Assembly: GCF_002298975.1 (NCBI RefSeq) | Contig: NZ_DBMV01000005.1 | Span: 1 to 64,000 of the forward strand | Source of the DNA: Ralstonia sp. UBA689 | GTDB taxonomy: Bacteria > Pseudomonadota > Gammaproteobacteria > Burkholderiales > Burkholderiaceae | Direction: 5' to 3' | DNA: 64,000 nt | Shown: piece by piece, positions 36,710 to 44,896 of the stretch | Layout: every line of letters starts with the position of its first letter | How positions within the stretch are numbered: position 1 is the stretch's first letter | Program-made: the position numbers and the translations under genes | The notes under the pieces: model-generated | Told to the model about the DNA's origin: nothing | Databases searched by the model: none | What the model saw: the letters and a program-made list of their open reading frames with translations, nothing else

Positions 36710-36961
36710 ATGCCAGGTCCGAACACCGCCCCTCACACCCGCTCTCAAGCGGATGTCCCTGAGTCAGCGCCTACGCGCCGCCGCTTTCTGATGGGTGCCG
36801 CCGTGGCCGCTGCCGCTGCCGGTACCGCCGCCACGGCCGGACATCTCGCACAGGCGCCGATCGCCTCTGCCGCGCCGCAAGCCGAGCCCGCCGCTGACGA
36901 CGCCTCGGGCTACCGCCTGACCGAGCACATCCGCAAGTACTACAAGACGACGTGGATCTGA
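36710..36961 (+). CDS. Small formate-dehydrogenase-region Tat-signal protein
   Basis: An 83-residue protein. A twin-arginine motif (TRRRFLMGAA, Arg23-25) and an Ala/Gly-rich hydrophobic stretch cover residues 22-55. A short mature tail ends SGYRLTEHIRKYYKTTWI. It matches the small family known as formate dehydrogenase region TAT target. GGGGAG lies seven bases before the ATG. The conserved tail and location suggest a small subunit or assembly factor exported with FdhA. Function unproven. Confidence 0.85.
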   Translation: MPGPNTAPHTRSQADVPESAPTRRRFLMGAAVAAAAAGTAATAGHLAQAPIASAAPQAEPAADDASGYRLTEHIRKYYKTTWI

Positions 36962-37034
36962 TGCAGCTTCGCCGGCATTCGCCGCGCTTGCCGCATCGAC
37001 CAATCCACGTCCTTCACATCTTCAGGTGACCCCC

Positions 37035-40031
37035 ATGCTTCTGACCCGCAAACCGGCGGTACAGGACACCAAGACCGCCCAGGCACGCCGCCAGGGCGCC
37101 GCATCGCTTACCGGCAGCTTGGCGCGCAGCCTGGCCGGCGCGCTGCCGACCATGGACCGCCGTACCTTCCTCAAGCGCTCCGGCATTGGCGTGGGCGCGG
37201 GGCTGGCGGCCACGCAGCTCTCGCTGGTGAAGAGATCGGTGGTGGGCGAGGCCCGGGCAGCGGAAGGCAAGGGCGATATCGTCGTGCGCCGCACGGTGTG
37301 CTCGCACTGCTCGGTCGGCTGCTCGGTGGATGCCGTCGTGCAGAACGGCGTGTGGGTGCGCCAGGAGCCGGTGTTCGATTCGCCGATCAACATGGGCGCG
37401 CACTGCGCCAAGGGCGCCGCGCTGCGCGAGCACGGCCACGGCGAGTACCGCCTCAAGACGCCGATGAAACTTGTCGACGGCCGCTACCAACGCATCAGCT
37501 GGGAGCAGGCGCTCAACGAGATCGTCGAGAAGATGAAGACGATCCGCCAGGAGACGGGGCCGGATTCGTTCTTCTTCGTCGGCTCGTCCAAGCACAGCAA
37601 CGAGCAGTCGTATCTGCTGCGCAAGTGGGTGTCGTTCTTCGGCACCAACAACTGCGATCACCAGGCGCGCATCTGCCACAGCACCACGGTGGCGGGTGTG
37701 GCAAACACCTGGGGCTACGGTGCGATGACCAACTCGTACAACGACATGCAGAACGCCAAGTGCGCGCTGTATATCGGCTCGAATGCGGCAGAAGCGCACC
37801 CGGTGTCGATGCTGCATCTGCTGCATGCCAAGGAAACCGGCTGCAAGGTCATCGTGGTGGACCCGCGCTACACGCGAACGGCGGCCAAGTCCGATGAGTA
37901 CGTGCGCATCCGCTCGGGCACTGATATCGCATTCCTGTTCGGCGTGCTGTACCACATCTTCAAGAATGGCTGGGAAGACAAGCAATACCTGCACGATCGC
38001 GTCTACGGCATGGACAAGGTGCGCGAGGAAGTGCTCGCCAAGTGGACACCGGACAAGGTCGAAGAGGTCTGTGGCGTGCCCGAGGCGCAGGTGCATAAAG
38101 TTGCCGAGATGATGGCGATGAACCGTCCAAGCACGCTGGTGTGGTGCATGGGCCAGACGCAGCACACCATTGGCAACGCTATCGTGCGTGCATCGTGCAT
38201 CGTGCAACTGGCGCTGGGCAACATCGGCAAGTCGGGTGGCGGCGCCAACATCTTCCGCGGCCACGACAACGTGCAGGGCGCGACTGACGTCGGCCCGAAC
38301 CCGGATTCGCTGCCGGGCTATTACGGCTTGGCCGCTGGCGCGTGGAAGCACTTTGCATCGGTGTGGGGCGTCGATTACGACTGGATCAAGGGCCGCTTCG
38401 CCTCGCAGGCGATGATGGAAAAATCCGGCACGACGGTGTCGCGCTGGATCGACGCGGTGCTTGAGAAGAACGAGCTGATCGACCAGGACAACAACGTCCG
38501 CGCGGTCTTCTACTGGGGCCACGCGCCCAACTCGCAGACGCGCGGGCTGGAGATGAAGCGCGCGCTCGACAAGCTCGACCTGCTGGTGGTGGTCGACCCA
38601 TATCCGTCGGCCACGGCCGCGATGGCCAACATGCCCGCCGCGGACGGCACGCCACCGAATCCGAACCGTAGCGTCTACCTGCTGCCCGCTGCCACGCAGT
38701 TCGAAACGTCGGGCTCGTGCACGGCGTCGAACCGCTCGCTGCAATGGCGCGAGAAGGTGATCGAGCCGCTGTTCGAATCGCAGCCGGACCACGTCATCAT
38801 GCAGGCCTTTGCGGACCGCCTCGGCTTCGGTAAGGAACTGTCGAAGAACTGCAAAATTACCGAATACAAGCGCGCAGGCATGACCTGGCGCGAGCCCGAG
38901 ATCGAGTCGATCCTGCGCGAGATCAACCGCGGCAACTGGACCATCGGCTACACCGGTCAATCGCCGGAGCGCCTGAAGGCCCACATGCGCAACATGCACC
39001 TGTTCGACGTGCGCACGCTGCGCTGCAGGGGCGGCAAGGATCCGGAAACCGGCTATGACCTCACCGGCGATTACTTTGGCCTGCCGTGGCCGTGCTATGG
39101 CACGCCGGAACTCAAGCATCCGGGCTCGCCCAATCTGTATGACACCAGCAAGCACGTGATGGACGGCGGCGGCAACTTTCGCGCCAACTTCGGCGTGGAG
39201 CGCGATGGTGTGAGCCTGCTGGCCGAAGACGGCTCGCACTCACTGGGCGCGGATTTGACCACCGGCTACCCCGAGTTCGACCACGTGTTCCTCAAGAAGC
39301 TCGGCTGGTGGGACGACCTGACCGAAGCCGAAAAGAAGGCCGCCGAGGGCAAGAACTGGAAGACGGACCTGTCCGGCGGTATCCAGCGTGTGGCGATGAA
39401 GCACGGCTGCCACCCATTCGGCAACGCCAAGGCGCGCGCCATCGTGTGGAACTTCCCTGACGCCATCCCGCAGCACCGGGAGCCGTTGTATTCCACGCGG
39501 CCCGACATGGTCGCCAAGTACCCGACGCACGACGACAAGAAGGCTTTCTGGCGCTTGCCCACGCTGTACAAGACGGTGCAGCAGCGCAATATCGAGAACA
39601 AGGTCTACGAGAAATTCCCGATCATCCTCACCTCCGGCCGCCTGGTGGAGTACGAGGGCGGCGGCGAGGAAACGCGCTCCAACCCGTGGCTGGCTGAGTT
39701 GCAGCAGGAGAACTTTGTCGAAATCAACCCGAAGGCCGCGGCTGACCGGGGCATTCGCCACAACGATTTCGTCTGGGTCAAGACGCCGACCGGCGCCCAG
39801 ATCAAGGTGCGCGCGCTGGTAACGGAGCGCGTGGGCGCGGACCACGCCTTCATCCCTTTCCACTTCTCGGGCTGGTGGCAGGGCAAGGATTTGCTCGGCT
39901 ACTACCCGGAAGGCGCCCACCCGATCGTGCGCGGCGAGGCCGTCAACACGGCCACCACCTACGGCTACGACTCGGTGACGATGATGCAGGAAACGAAAAC
40001 GACGGTCTGCCAGATCGAGCGTTTCGCATAA
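37035..40031 (+). CDS. fdhA: Formate dehydrogenase catalytic (alpha) subunit, molybdopterin, Tat-exported
   Basis: Oxidises formate to CO2 at a bis-MGD Mo/W centre. The 998-residue protein has a Tat motif DRRTFLKRSG (Arg42-43) after an extended N-region. A 4Fe-4S site is formed by Cys89, Cys92, Cys96 and Cys124. The metal ligand is Cys214 in DHQARICHST, where E. coli FdnG has selenocysteine; His215 is the catalytic histidine. The segment AMTNSYNDMQNAK...GSNAAEAHP is typical of formate dehydrogenases. AGGTGA five bases upstream supports the ATG at 37035 over a GTG three codons earlier. Confidence 0.95.
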   Translation: MLLTRKPAVQDTKTAQARRQGAASLTGSLARSLAGALPTMDRRTFLKRSGIGVGAGLAATQLSLVKRSVVGEARAAEGKGDIVVRRTVCSHCSVGCSVDAVVQNGVWVRQEPVFDSPINMGAHCAKGAALREHGHGEYRLKTPMKLVDGRYQRISWEQALNEIVEKMKTIRQETGPDSFFFVGSSKHSNEQSYLLRKWVSFFGTNNCDHQARICHSTTVAGVANTWGYGAMTNSYNDMQNAKCALYIGSNAAEAHPVSMLHLLHAKETGCKVIVVDPRYTRTAAKSDEYVRIRSGTDIAFLFGVLYHIFKNGWEDKQYLHDRVYGMDKVREEVLAKWTPDKVEEVCGVPEAQVHKVAEMMAMNRPSTLVWCMGQTQHTIGNAIVRASCIVQLALGNIGKSGGGANIFRGHDNVQGATDVGPNPDSLPGYYGLAAGAWKHFASVWGVDYDWIKGRFASQAMMEKSGTTVSRWIDAVLEKNELIDQDNNVRAVFYWGHAPNSQTRGLEMKRALDKLDLLVVVDPYPSATAAMANMPAADGTPPNPNRSVYLLPAATQFETSGSCTASNRSLQWREKVIEPLFESQPDHVIMQAFADRLGFGKELSKNCKITEYKRAGMTWREPEIESILREINRGNWTIGYTGQSPERLKAHMRNMHLFDVRTLRCRGGKDPETGYDLTGDYFGLPWPCYGTPELKHPGSPNLYDTSKHVMDGGGNFRANFGVERDGVSLLAEDGSHSLGADLTTGYPEFDHVFLKKLGWWDDLTEAEKKAAEGKNWKTDLSGGIQRVAMKHGCHPFGNAKARAIVWNFPDAIPQHREPLYSTRPDMVAKYPTHDDKKAFWRLPTLYKTVQQRNIENKVYEKFPIILTSGRLVEYEGGGEETRSNPWLAELQQENFVEINPKAAADRGIRHNDFVWVKTPTGAQIKVRALVTERVGADHAFIPFHFSGWWQGKDLLGYYPEGAHPIVRGEAVNTATTYGYDSVTMMQETKTTVCQIERFA

Positions 40032-40043
40032 CGGGGAGCGATC

Positions 40044-40712
40044 ATGGCACGCATGAAATTCATCTGTGACAGCGAGCGCTGCATCGAATGCAACGCTTGC
40101 GCCACGGCCTGCAAGAACGAACACGAGGTGCCCTGGGGCGTCAACCGGCGCCGTGTGGTCACCATCAACGACGGCATGATCGGCGCGGAGAAATCCATCT
40201 CCGTGGCGTGCATGCACTGCTCCGATGCGCCGTGCATGGCAGTCTGCCCGGTCGACTGTTTCTACCGCACCGAAGACGGCGTGGTGTTGCACGACAAGGA
40301 CGTCTGCATCGGCTGCGGCTACTGCTCGTATGCGTGTCCGTTCGGCGCGCCGCAGTTCCCGAGCCAAGGCACGTTCGGCGTGCGCGGCAAGATGGACAAA
40401 TGCACGTTCTGCGCGGGCGGCCCGGAAAAGAACGGCAGCGAGGAAGAGTTCGAGAAGTACGGCCGCAACCGCCTGGCCGAAGGCAAGCTGCCGCTGTGCG
40501 CGGAGATGTGCTCGACCAAGGCGCTGCTGGGCGGTGACGGCGATGTGATTGCCGATATTTTGCGTAACCGGGTAATGAAGCGGGGGAAGGGCGCAGAGTT
40601 GTTCGGGTGGGGCACGGCTTATGGCGGTGCGCAGGGCAAGGGTGGCCAGACAACGCCGGCCACTCCAACTGCGCCCGCCGCGCCGGCTTCCACATCGGGA
40701 GCGCAATCATGA
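40044..40712 (+). CDS. fdhB: Formate dehydrogenase iron-sulfur (beta) subunit
   Basis: A 222-residue protein passing electrons from FdhA to the cytochrome b subunit. It carries four 4Fe-4S binding motifs of the DMSO-reductase beta type: CIECNACATAC (residues 13-23), CMHCSDAPCMAVCP, CIGCGYCSYACP, and CTFC with the later CAEMC. It has no signal peptide, so it is probably carried across the membrane with FdhA by the Tat system. The C-terminal tail is Pro/Ala/Thr-rich and overlaps the next gene by four bases. Confidence 0.94.
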   Translation: MARMKFICDSERCIECNACATACKNEHEVPWGVNRRRVVTINDGMIGAEKSISVACMHCSDAPCMAVCPVDCFYRTEDGVVLHDKDVCIGCGYCSYACPFGAPQFPSQGTFGVRGKMDKCTFCAGGPEKNGSEEEFEKYGRNRLAEGKLPLCAEMCSTKALLGGDGDVIADILRNRVMKRGKGAELFGWGTAYGGAQGKGGQTTPATPTAPAAPASTSGAQS

Positions 40713-40966
40713 GCCCGCATGTGAGCCTACGTGTGCGATCGACCGGCCTGCTGATCGCCCTGGGCACCTTGCTGCTGCTGTCCGCCTGCGGCGAGCGCGC
40801 GCAGACCGCTGTCGCTTCGCACCGCAAGGACGATGCACCCGCCTACAAGGGCGCGGAAGGCGATCCGTTCATGGCCAAGAACTGGACGCCCGGCGACCGT
40901 ACGAGCTGGGAGAACCAGATCCGCGCGCGCGGCCAGTACCAGAACGAGTACAACAAGACGCCATGA
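40709..40966 (+). CDS. Small lipoprotein of the formate dehydrogenase operon
   Basis: An 85-residue predicted lipoprotein with lipobox LLSAC (Cys27). The 58-residue mature part is polar and ends in a conserved-looking DRTSWENQIRARGQYQNEYNKTP. Its ATG overlaps the fdhB stop (ATGA) and it ends just before the cytochrome b gene, so it is translated with them. Function unknown. Its place between beta and gamma subunits suggests a small complex component. Confidence 0.8.
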   Translation: MSPHVSLRVRSTGLLIALGTLLLLSACGERAQTAVASHRKDDAPAYKGAEGDPFMAKNWTPGDRTSWENQIRARGQYQNEYNKTP

Positions 40967-40989
40967 CGCGCGCGAGCGGAGGTCCATCC

Positions 40990-42144
40990 ATGGGCACTTC
41001 TTGGAAACACTGGGCGATGGCGGTGCTGCTCGGCGGCATGGCGGCAATCGCTGGTGCGCAGCAGCCAGCCAGCGCGCCCGCCGGTGCGGCGCCTGTCAAT
41101 CCGGCGGTGCAGCCGGCACAGCCGTTTTCCAACGTCGTTTCGGAAAACGTCTTCAACCTGACCAAGCGTGATCTTGCCAAAGAGGCGCAAGACCAGAAGG
41201 CGCGTCGCGTCGATCAGCCCGGCAACAACGCGCCGGTCTGGCGCGAGGTGAATTCCGATCAAGCGCACTACGCGAGCATTCCCGGGCTGGAGGCCGGCGT
41301 GCTGATCCAGCGCACCGGCCAGAAATGGCGACTATTCCGCAACGGCGTCATCACGGTGTGGGGCGGTTGGCTGATCGTGCTTGTGCCGCTGGCCATCCTG
41401 GGCTTCTTCCTGTGGAAGGGCCAGATTCGCCTGAAGGAAGCGCCCACGGGCCGCAAGATCGAACGCTTCACTCCCACTGAGCGCTATGTGCACTGGACTA
41501 TGGCCATCTCGTTCGTCACGCTGGGCGTGTCGGGCATCGTCATGCTGTGGGGCAAGCATTTCCTGTTGCCGATCCTGGGTCACCAGTTGTTCGGCTGGCT
41601 GACCTATGTGCTGAAGAATCTGCACAACCTGATCGGGCCGTTGTTCACGGTCAGCATCATCGTGGCGTTTGTCATGTGGGTGCGGGACAACCTGCCGCGC
41701 GGGATCGACCTGCAATGGGTGCTCAAGGCAGGCGGCTTGTTTGGCGGGGGGCACGAGCCGCCGTCGCACCGCTTCAATGCCGGTGAGAAACTCTGGTTCT
41801 GGGGCGGCCTCGTCCTGTTCGGGCTGATCCTGTCGGCCTCGGGCTGGGTACTCGACCGCATCGTCCCGGGCGTTGACTACTACCGCAGCACGATGCAACT
41901 GGCCGAGATCATCCACGCCATCGCGGCGGTGGGCATGATTTGTCTCTCGCTGGGGCATATCTACATGGGCACGATCGGCATGGAGGGTGCCTACCGCGCC
42001 ATGCGCGACGGTTACGTCGACGAGGCCTGGGCCAAGGAGCACCACGAGCTCTGGTACGACGACATCAAGGCTGGCAAGATTCCGGCACAGCGCTCGCAAC
42101 CGCCCGCGCCGCCGGCGCCGAGCGAACAGCCCGCCAAGCCGTGA
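40990..42144 (+). CDS. fdhC: Formate dehydrogenase cytochrome b (gamma) subunit
   Basis: A 384-residue diheme cytochrome b subunit that hands electrons from formate to quinone. The N-terminus has a signal-like segment (to about residue 24). A periplasmic Pro/Ala/Asn-rich region follows, then membrane segments starting near residues 118, 158, 205, 270 and 310, with candidate heme histidines in RYVHWTMA, KNLHNLIGP and LGHIYMG. ATG 40990 has a perfect GGAGGT six bases upstream; ATG 40963, overlapping the previous stop, is possible. The cytoplasmic tail is Pro-rich. Confidence 0.92.
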   Translation: MGTSWKHWAMAVLLGGMAAIAGAQQPASAPAGAAPVNPAVQPAQPFSNVVSENVFNLTKRDLAKEAQDQKARRVDQPGNNAPVWREVNSDQAHYASIPGLEAGVLIQRTGQKWRLFRNGVITVWGGWLIVLVPLAILGFFLWKGQIRLKEAPTGRKIERFTPTERYVHWTMAISFVTLGVSGIVMLWGKHFLLPILGHQLFGWLTYVLKNLHNLIGPLFTVSIIVAFVMWVRDNLPRGIDLQWVLKAGGLFGGGHEPPSHRFNAGEKLWFWGGLVLFGLILSASGWVLDRIVPGVDYYRSTMQLAEIIHAIAAVGMICLSLGHIYMGTIGMEGAYRAMRDGYVDEAWAKEHHELWYDDIKAGKIPAQRSQPPAPPAPSEQPAKP

Positions 42145-42179
42145 TGCGGCCGACCGCCATCGATTCAAGGAACCTCACC

Positions 42180-42509
42180 ATGCATTTCTCTGCAATGACG
42201 CGCGCCGTCGGTATGACGCTTGCTGCCGCCGTGTTGGGTTTGGCGAGCGCGGCGGCCGGCGCCAAGCTGCCGGCGCCCACCGAAGAACAGAAGGCCAAGG
42301 CGGTGGTGGACAAGGCCAAGGCTGCCTGGAGCGACAAGGTGGCCGCGTTCCAGTTGTGCAAAGCGCAGGACAAGGCGGCAGCGGCCTATCAGGCCAGTGG
42401 CAAGGGGGCACATACGCAATCGGGGGCACCGTGCGCTGATCCGGGGCCGTTCGTGCCTCCCGCACCGGCTGCGCCCCCCGCCGCGCCGGCACCAGCCGCC
42501 AAAGGCTGA
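42180..42509 (+). CDS. Small exported protein after the formate dehydrogenase genes
   Basis: A 109-residue protein with a signal peptide (ending SAAAGA near residue 28). A helical Ala/Lys-rich region with one Cys follows (AFQLCKAQDKAAAAY), then a second Cys (GAPCADPGPF) and a Pro/Ala tail. There is no heme-binding CxxCH. AAGGA lies eight bases before the ATG; a start at 42144 is less likely. Unrecognised family. It probably sits in the periplasm, and the two cysteines may form a disulfide. Confidence 0.7.
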   Translation: MHFSAMTRAVGMTLAAAVLGLASAAAGAKLPAPTEEQKAKAVVDKAKAAWSDKVAAFQLCKAQDKAAAAYQASGKGAHTQSGAPCADPGPFVPPAPAAPPAAPAPAAKG

Positions 42510-42522
42510 TCCGGCGCCGATG

Positions 42523-42550
42523 TTGCGAGTTCATCATCCGGCAGTACAAT
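42523..42550 (+). promoter_or_regulatory. Probable sodC promoter
   Basis: TTGCGA (42523-42528) and TACAAT (42545-42550) with a 16-base spacer, 37 bases before the sodC ATG. Good match to sigma70 elements. Confidence 0.55.
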
Positions 42551-42587
42551 CGTCCGCTCGCAAGTGAACCCTGACTGGAGGTGACAC

Positions 42588-43130
42588 ATGAAGCAACTCA
42601 TGATTGGACTTGCCGTGATCGGCCTAATGGCTGGCTGCGCATCGAATACCGCGTCGACGGCCAAGGCGGCCGACGGAGCCATGGCGGCTTCGGCCGTGCT
42701 GGCGGCCAAGAGCGGCAGCACTGTGCAAGGTAGCGTGAAGCTGGTGCAGCAGGGCGACAATCGGGTTGCCATGGCCGTGGACATTTCCGGCCTGCCGGCC
42801 AACGGCATGTTCGGTTTCCACGTACATGAGAAGGGCGATTGCTCCTCGGCCGACGGCATGAGCGCAGGTGGCCACTTCAACCCGACCGGCCAGCAACATG
42901 GTGACCCGCGCAGCGGGCCGCACCACGCCGGCGACATCCCGATGCTGCAATCCGATGCCAACGGCAAGGCCGTCGGCTCCATCGTCCTCTCCGGCGTGAC
43001 GCTTACGCCAGGGTCTACCAGCCTAGTCGGCCATGCGCTGGTCGTGCACTCCGGCAAGGATGACTATGTGACCCAGCCCACCGGCAATTCCGGCGGGCGC
43101 ATCGCCTGCGGCGTGATCGTGGCCAACTAA
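42588..43130 (+). CDS. sodC: Copper-zinc superoxide dismutase, lipoprotein form
   Basis: Converts superoxide to hydrogen peroxide and oxygen in the envelope. The 180-residue protein has a lipobox (LMAGC, Cys17). The expected metal ligands are all visible: His78 and His80 in FHVHEKGDC, His96 in GGHFNP, His104, His112/113 and Asp116 in PHHAGDIP, and His154 in VVHSGKDD. The disulfide pair Cys85/Cys174 and the active-site Arg171 in GGRIACG are also present. It has its own promoter and terminator although it lies between fdh genes. Confidence 0.95.
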   Translation: MKQLMIGLAVIGLMAGCASNTASTAKAADGAMAASAVLAAKSGSTVQGSVKLVQQGDNRVAMAVDISGLPANGMFGFHVHEKGDCSSADGMSAGGHFNPTGQQHGDPRSGPHHAGDIPMLQSDANGKAVGSIVLSGVTLTPGSTSLVGHALVVHSGKDDYVTQPTGNSGGRIACGVIVAN

Positions 43131-43180
43131 GACTGGGCCCGCACGCGGCGCCTGCTTTGGCGGGCGCCGGCCGCATACCA

Positions 43181-43210
43181 ATGCGCACGCTTGCCGTGCG
43201 CATTTTTATT
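43181..43210 (+). terminator. Terminator after sodC, immediately before fdhD
   Basis: A 9-bp perfect stem ATGCGCACG/CGTGCGCAT (43181-43189, 43195-43203) is followed by TTTTATTT. Its T-run ends only about 14 bases before the fdhD start codon, so it must be read through, or bypassed, for fdhD to be expressed from an upstream promoter. Confidence 0.88.
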
Positions 43211-43223
43211 TGAACAGACCCCA

Positions 43224-44099
43224 ATGCCGCTGCGCCCCGAACTGACCAACGCTTCCGTCCCCTTGCTCGATGAGGTTGATGTGCTCGACGAGCTGGGCCG
43301 CGCGCGCGCCGTCTACATCCCCGGCGAGCGGCCGCTTACGGTCTACCTCGACAAGCGCGAGCTCGTCACCCTGATGACGCTGGGCGGCGCGCCAGAGGCC
43401 CTCGTGCTCGGCTACCTGCGCAACCAGCGCCTCGTCGGCAGCGTTGAAGAGATCGCCGCCGTGCAGGTCGACTGGGAGACCGAATCCGCCGCTGTCACCA
43501 CCCGTGCCGGCATTGCCGATCTGGAAGAAAAGACCGCGCGCCGCACCGTCACCACGGGCTGCGGGCAAGGCACTGTGTTCGGTTCGCTGATGGATGAGAT
43601 CGACGCCATCCACCTGAGCCCCGAGGCGCGCATGACGCAGAGCACGCTGTACCGCGTGGTTGACACCATTCGGCTGCAGCAGTCGATTTACAAGCAGGCG
43701 GGTTCAGTGCACGGCTGCGCGCTGTTCGACGCGCAAGGCGAATTGCTGATCTTCATCGAAGACGTTGGCCGCCACAATGCCGTGGACGCCATCGCCGGCC
43801 GCATGTGGCTGGAAGGGATGGATGGCGGCGACAAGATTTTCTACACCACCGGGCGTTTGACGTCAGAGATGGTCATCAAGGGCGCGCAGATGGGCATTCC
43901 GTTCCTGCTGTCGCGCTCCGGCGTCACGCAGATGGGCTACCAGATGGCGCAGCGGGTCAATCTGACGCTGTTTGCGCGGTGCACCGGGCGGCACTTTTTG
44001 CTCTACACCGGCCGCGACCGGTTCATCGCCGAGGCGGAGATGGCCGGCGTGGTTGGCCCGCGCGGGGAGCTGCCGCAGGCTGTGGAATCCGGTCGGTAA
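43224..44099 (+). CDS. fdhD: Formate dehydrogenase accessory sulfurtransferase FdhD
   Basis: Transfers sulfur from a cysteine desulfurase to the molybdenum cofactor of formate dehydrogenase, needed for FdhA activity. The 291-residue protein shows the FdhD regions ERPLTVYLDKRELVTLMT, VHGCALFD, EDVGRHNAVDAIAGR, TTGRLTSEMVIK and SRSGVT. The flexible loop that carries CxxC in E. coli reads TTGCGQGTVFG here, with one cysteine (Cys113). The ATG at 43224 has no clear Shine-Dalgarno sequence and lies close behind a terminator hairpin. Confidence 0.93.
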   Translation: MPLRPELTNASVPLLDEVDVLDELGRARAVYIPGERPLTVYLDKRELVTLMTLGGAPEALVLGYLRNQRLVGSVEEIAAVQVDWETESAAVTTRAGIADLEEKTARRTVTTGCGQGTVFGSLMDEIDAIHLSPEARMTQSTLYRVVDTIRLQQSIYKQAGSVHGCALFDAQGELLIFIEDVGRHNAVDAIAGRMWLEGMDGGDKIFYTTGRLTSEMVIKGAQMGIPFLLSRSGVTQMGYQMAQRVNLTLFARCTGRHFLLYTGRDRFIAEAEMAGVVGPRGELPQAVESGR

Positions 44100-44195
44100 G
44101 GCCAGTGCAAGCCATGAGCCCGCGCGGGGTTTCCCGTCACGGGTTTGGGAGTACAATCCGCGTTCTTGAGCGCCGCCCGGCCCTGCTGCCGTGAC

Positions 44196-44238
44196 CAAAT
44201 GGGGACAGTTTTCGCACCGCGAAGCCTGCCCCCATTTG
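44196..44238 (+). repeat. Stem-loop in the dcd leader
   Basis: CAAATGGGG (44196-44204) pairs with CCCCATTTG (44230-44238). Inside, TTCGC (44211-44215) pairs with GCGAA (44219-44223), giving a two-part hairpin ending 26 bases before the dcd start. No T-run follows, so it is not a normal terminator. TACAAT at 44152-44157 may be the -10 of the dcd promoter, which would put this hairpin in the 5' untranslated region. Confidence 0.55.
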
Positions 44239-44264
44239 TTCATCCAAAGGTACCTGGACGCTCC

Positions 44265-44831
44265 ATGAGCATCAAATCCGACAAGTGGATCCGCCGCATG
44301 GCAGAGCAGCACGGCATGATCGAGCCGTTCGAGCCTGGTCAGGTGCGCGAGTCCGAAGGCCGCCGCATCGTCTCCTACGGCACGTCGAGCTACGGCTACG
44401 ACATCCGCTGCGCCGACGAATTCAAGATCTTCACCAACATCAACAGCACCATCGTCGACCCGAAGAACTTCGACGAGAAGTCGTTTGTCGACTTCAAGGG
44501 CGATGTGTGCATCATCCCGCCGAACTCGTTCGCGCTGGCCCGCACGATGGAGTACTTCCGTATCCCGCGCACGGTGCTCACGGTGTGTCTGGGCAAGAGC
44601 ACGTATGCGCGCTGCGGGATCATCGTCAATGTCACGCCGTTCGAGCCCGAATGGGAAGGCTATGTGACGCTGGAGTTCTCGAACACCACACCGCTGCCCG
44701 CCAAGATCTACGCCGGCGAGGGCTGCGCGCAGGTGCTGTTCTTCGAGAGCGACGAGGAGTGCGAGACCTCGTACAAGGATCGTGGTGGCAAGTACCAGGG
44801 TCAGCACGGCGTCACGCTGCCCAAGACCTAG
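44265..44831 (+). CDS. dcd: dCTP deaminase
   Basis: Deaminates dCTP to dUTP in the pyrimidine route to dTTP. The 188-residue trimeric enzyme has [10 protein letters not shown] near the start and the active-site set Ser112, Arg116 and Glu137 in GKSTYARCG...[10 protein letters not shown], with the C-terminal [11 protein letters not shown] lid. Length is typical. The start was set at the canonical [15 protein letters not shown]. Confidence 0.97.
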   Translation: MSIKSDKWIRRMAEQHGMIEPFEPGQVRESEGRRIVSYGTSSYGYDIRCADEFKIFTNINSTIVDPKNFDEKSFVDFKGDVCIIPPNSFALARTMEYFRIPRTVLTVCLGKSTYARCGIIVNVTPFEPEWEGYVTLEFSNTTPLPAKIYAGEGCAQVLFFESDEECETSYKDRGGKYQGQHGVTLPKT

Positions 44832-44896
44832 TTTTTCGTTTTCCGTTTCCGCGCGTCCGGAGCGGTGTCTTTTGTTTCATCTGTCAAGGAACTCCG

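Noticed and set aside
36565..36762. Possible 65-codon gene in the fdh leader
   Set aside because: No clear ribosome-binding site. It overlaps the start of the Tat-signal protein in another frame, and its composition looks like translated non-coding DNA.
37035..40031. Selenocysteine formate dehydrogenase
   Set aside because: The active-site position is a Cys codon (Cys214), and there is no in-frame TGA in the gene.
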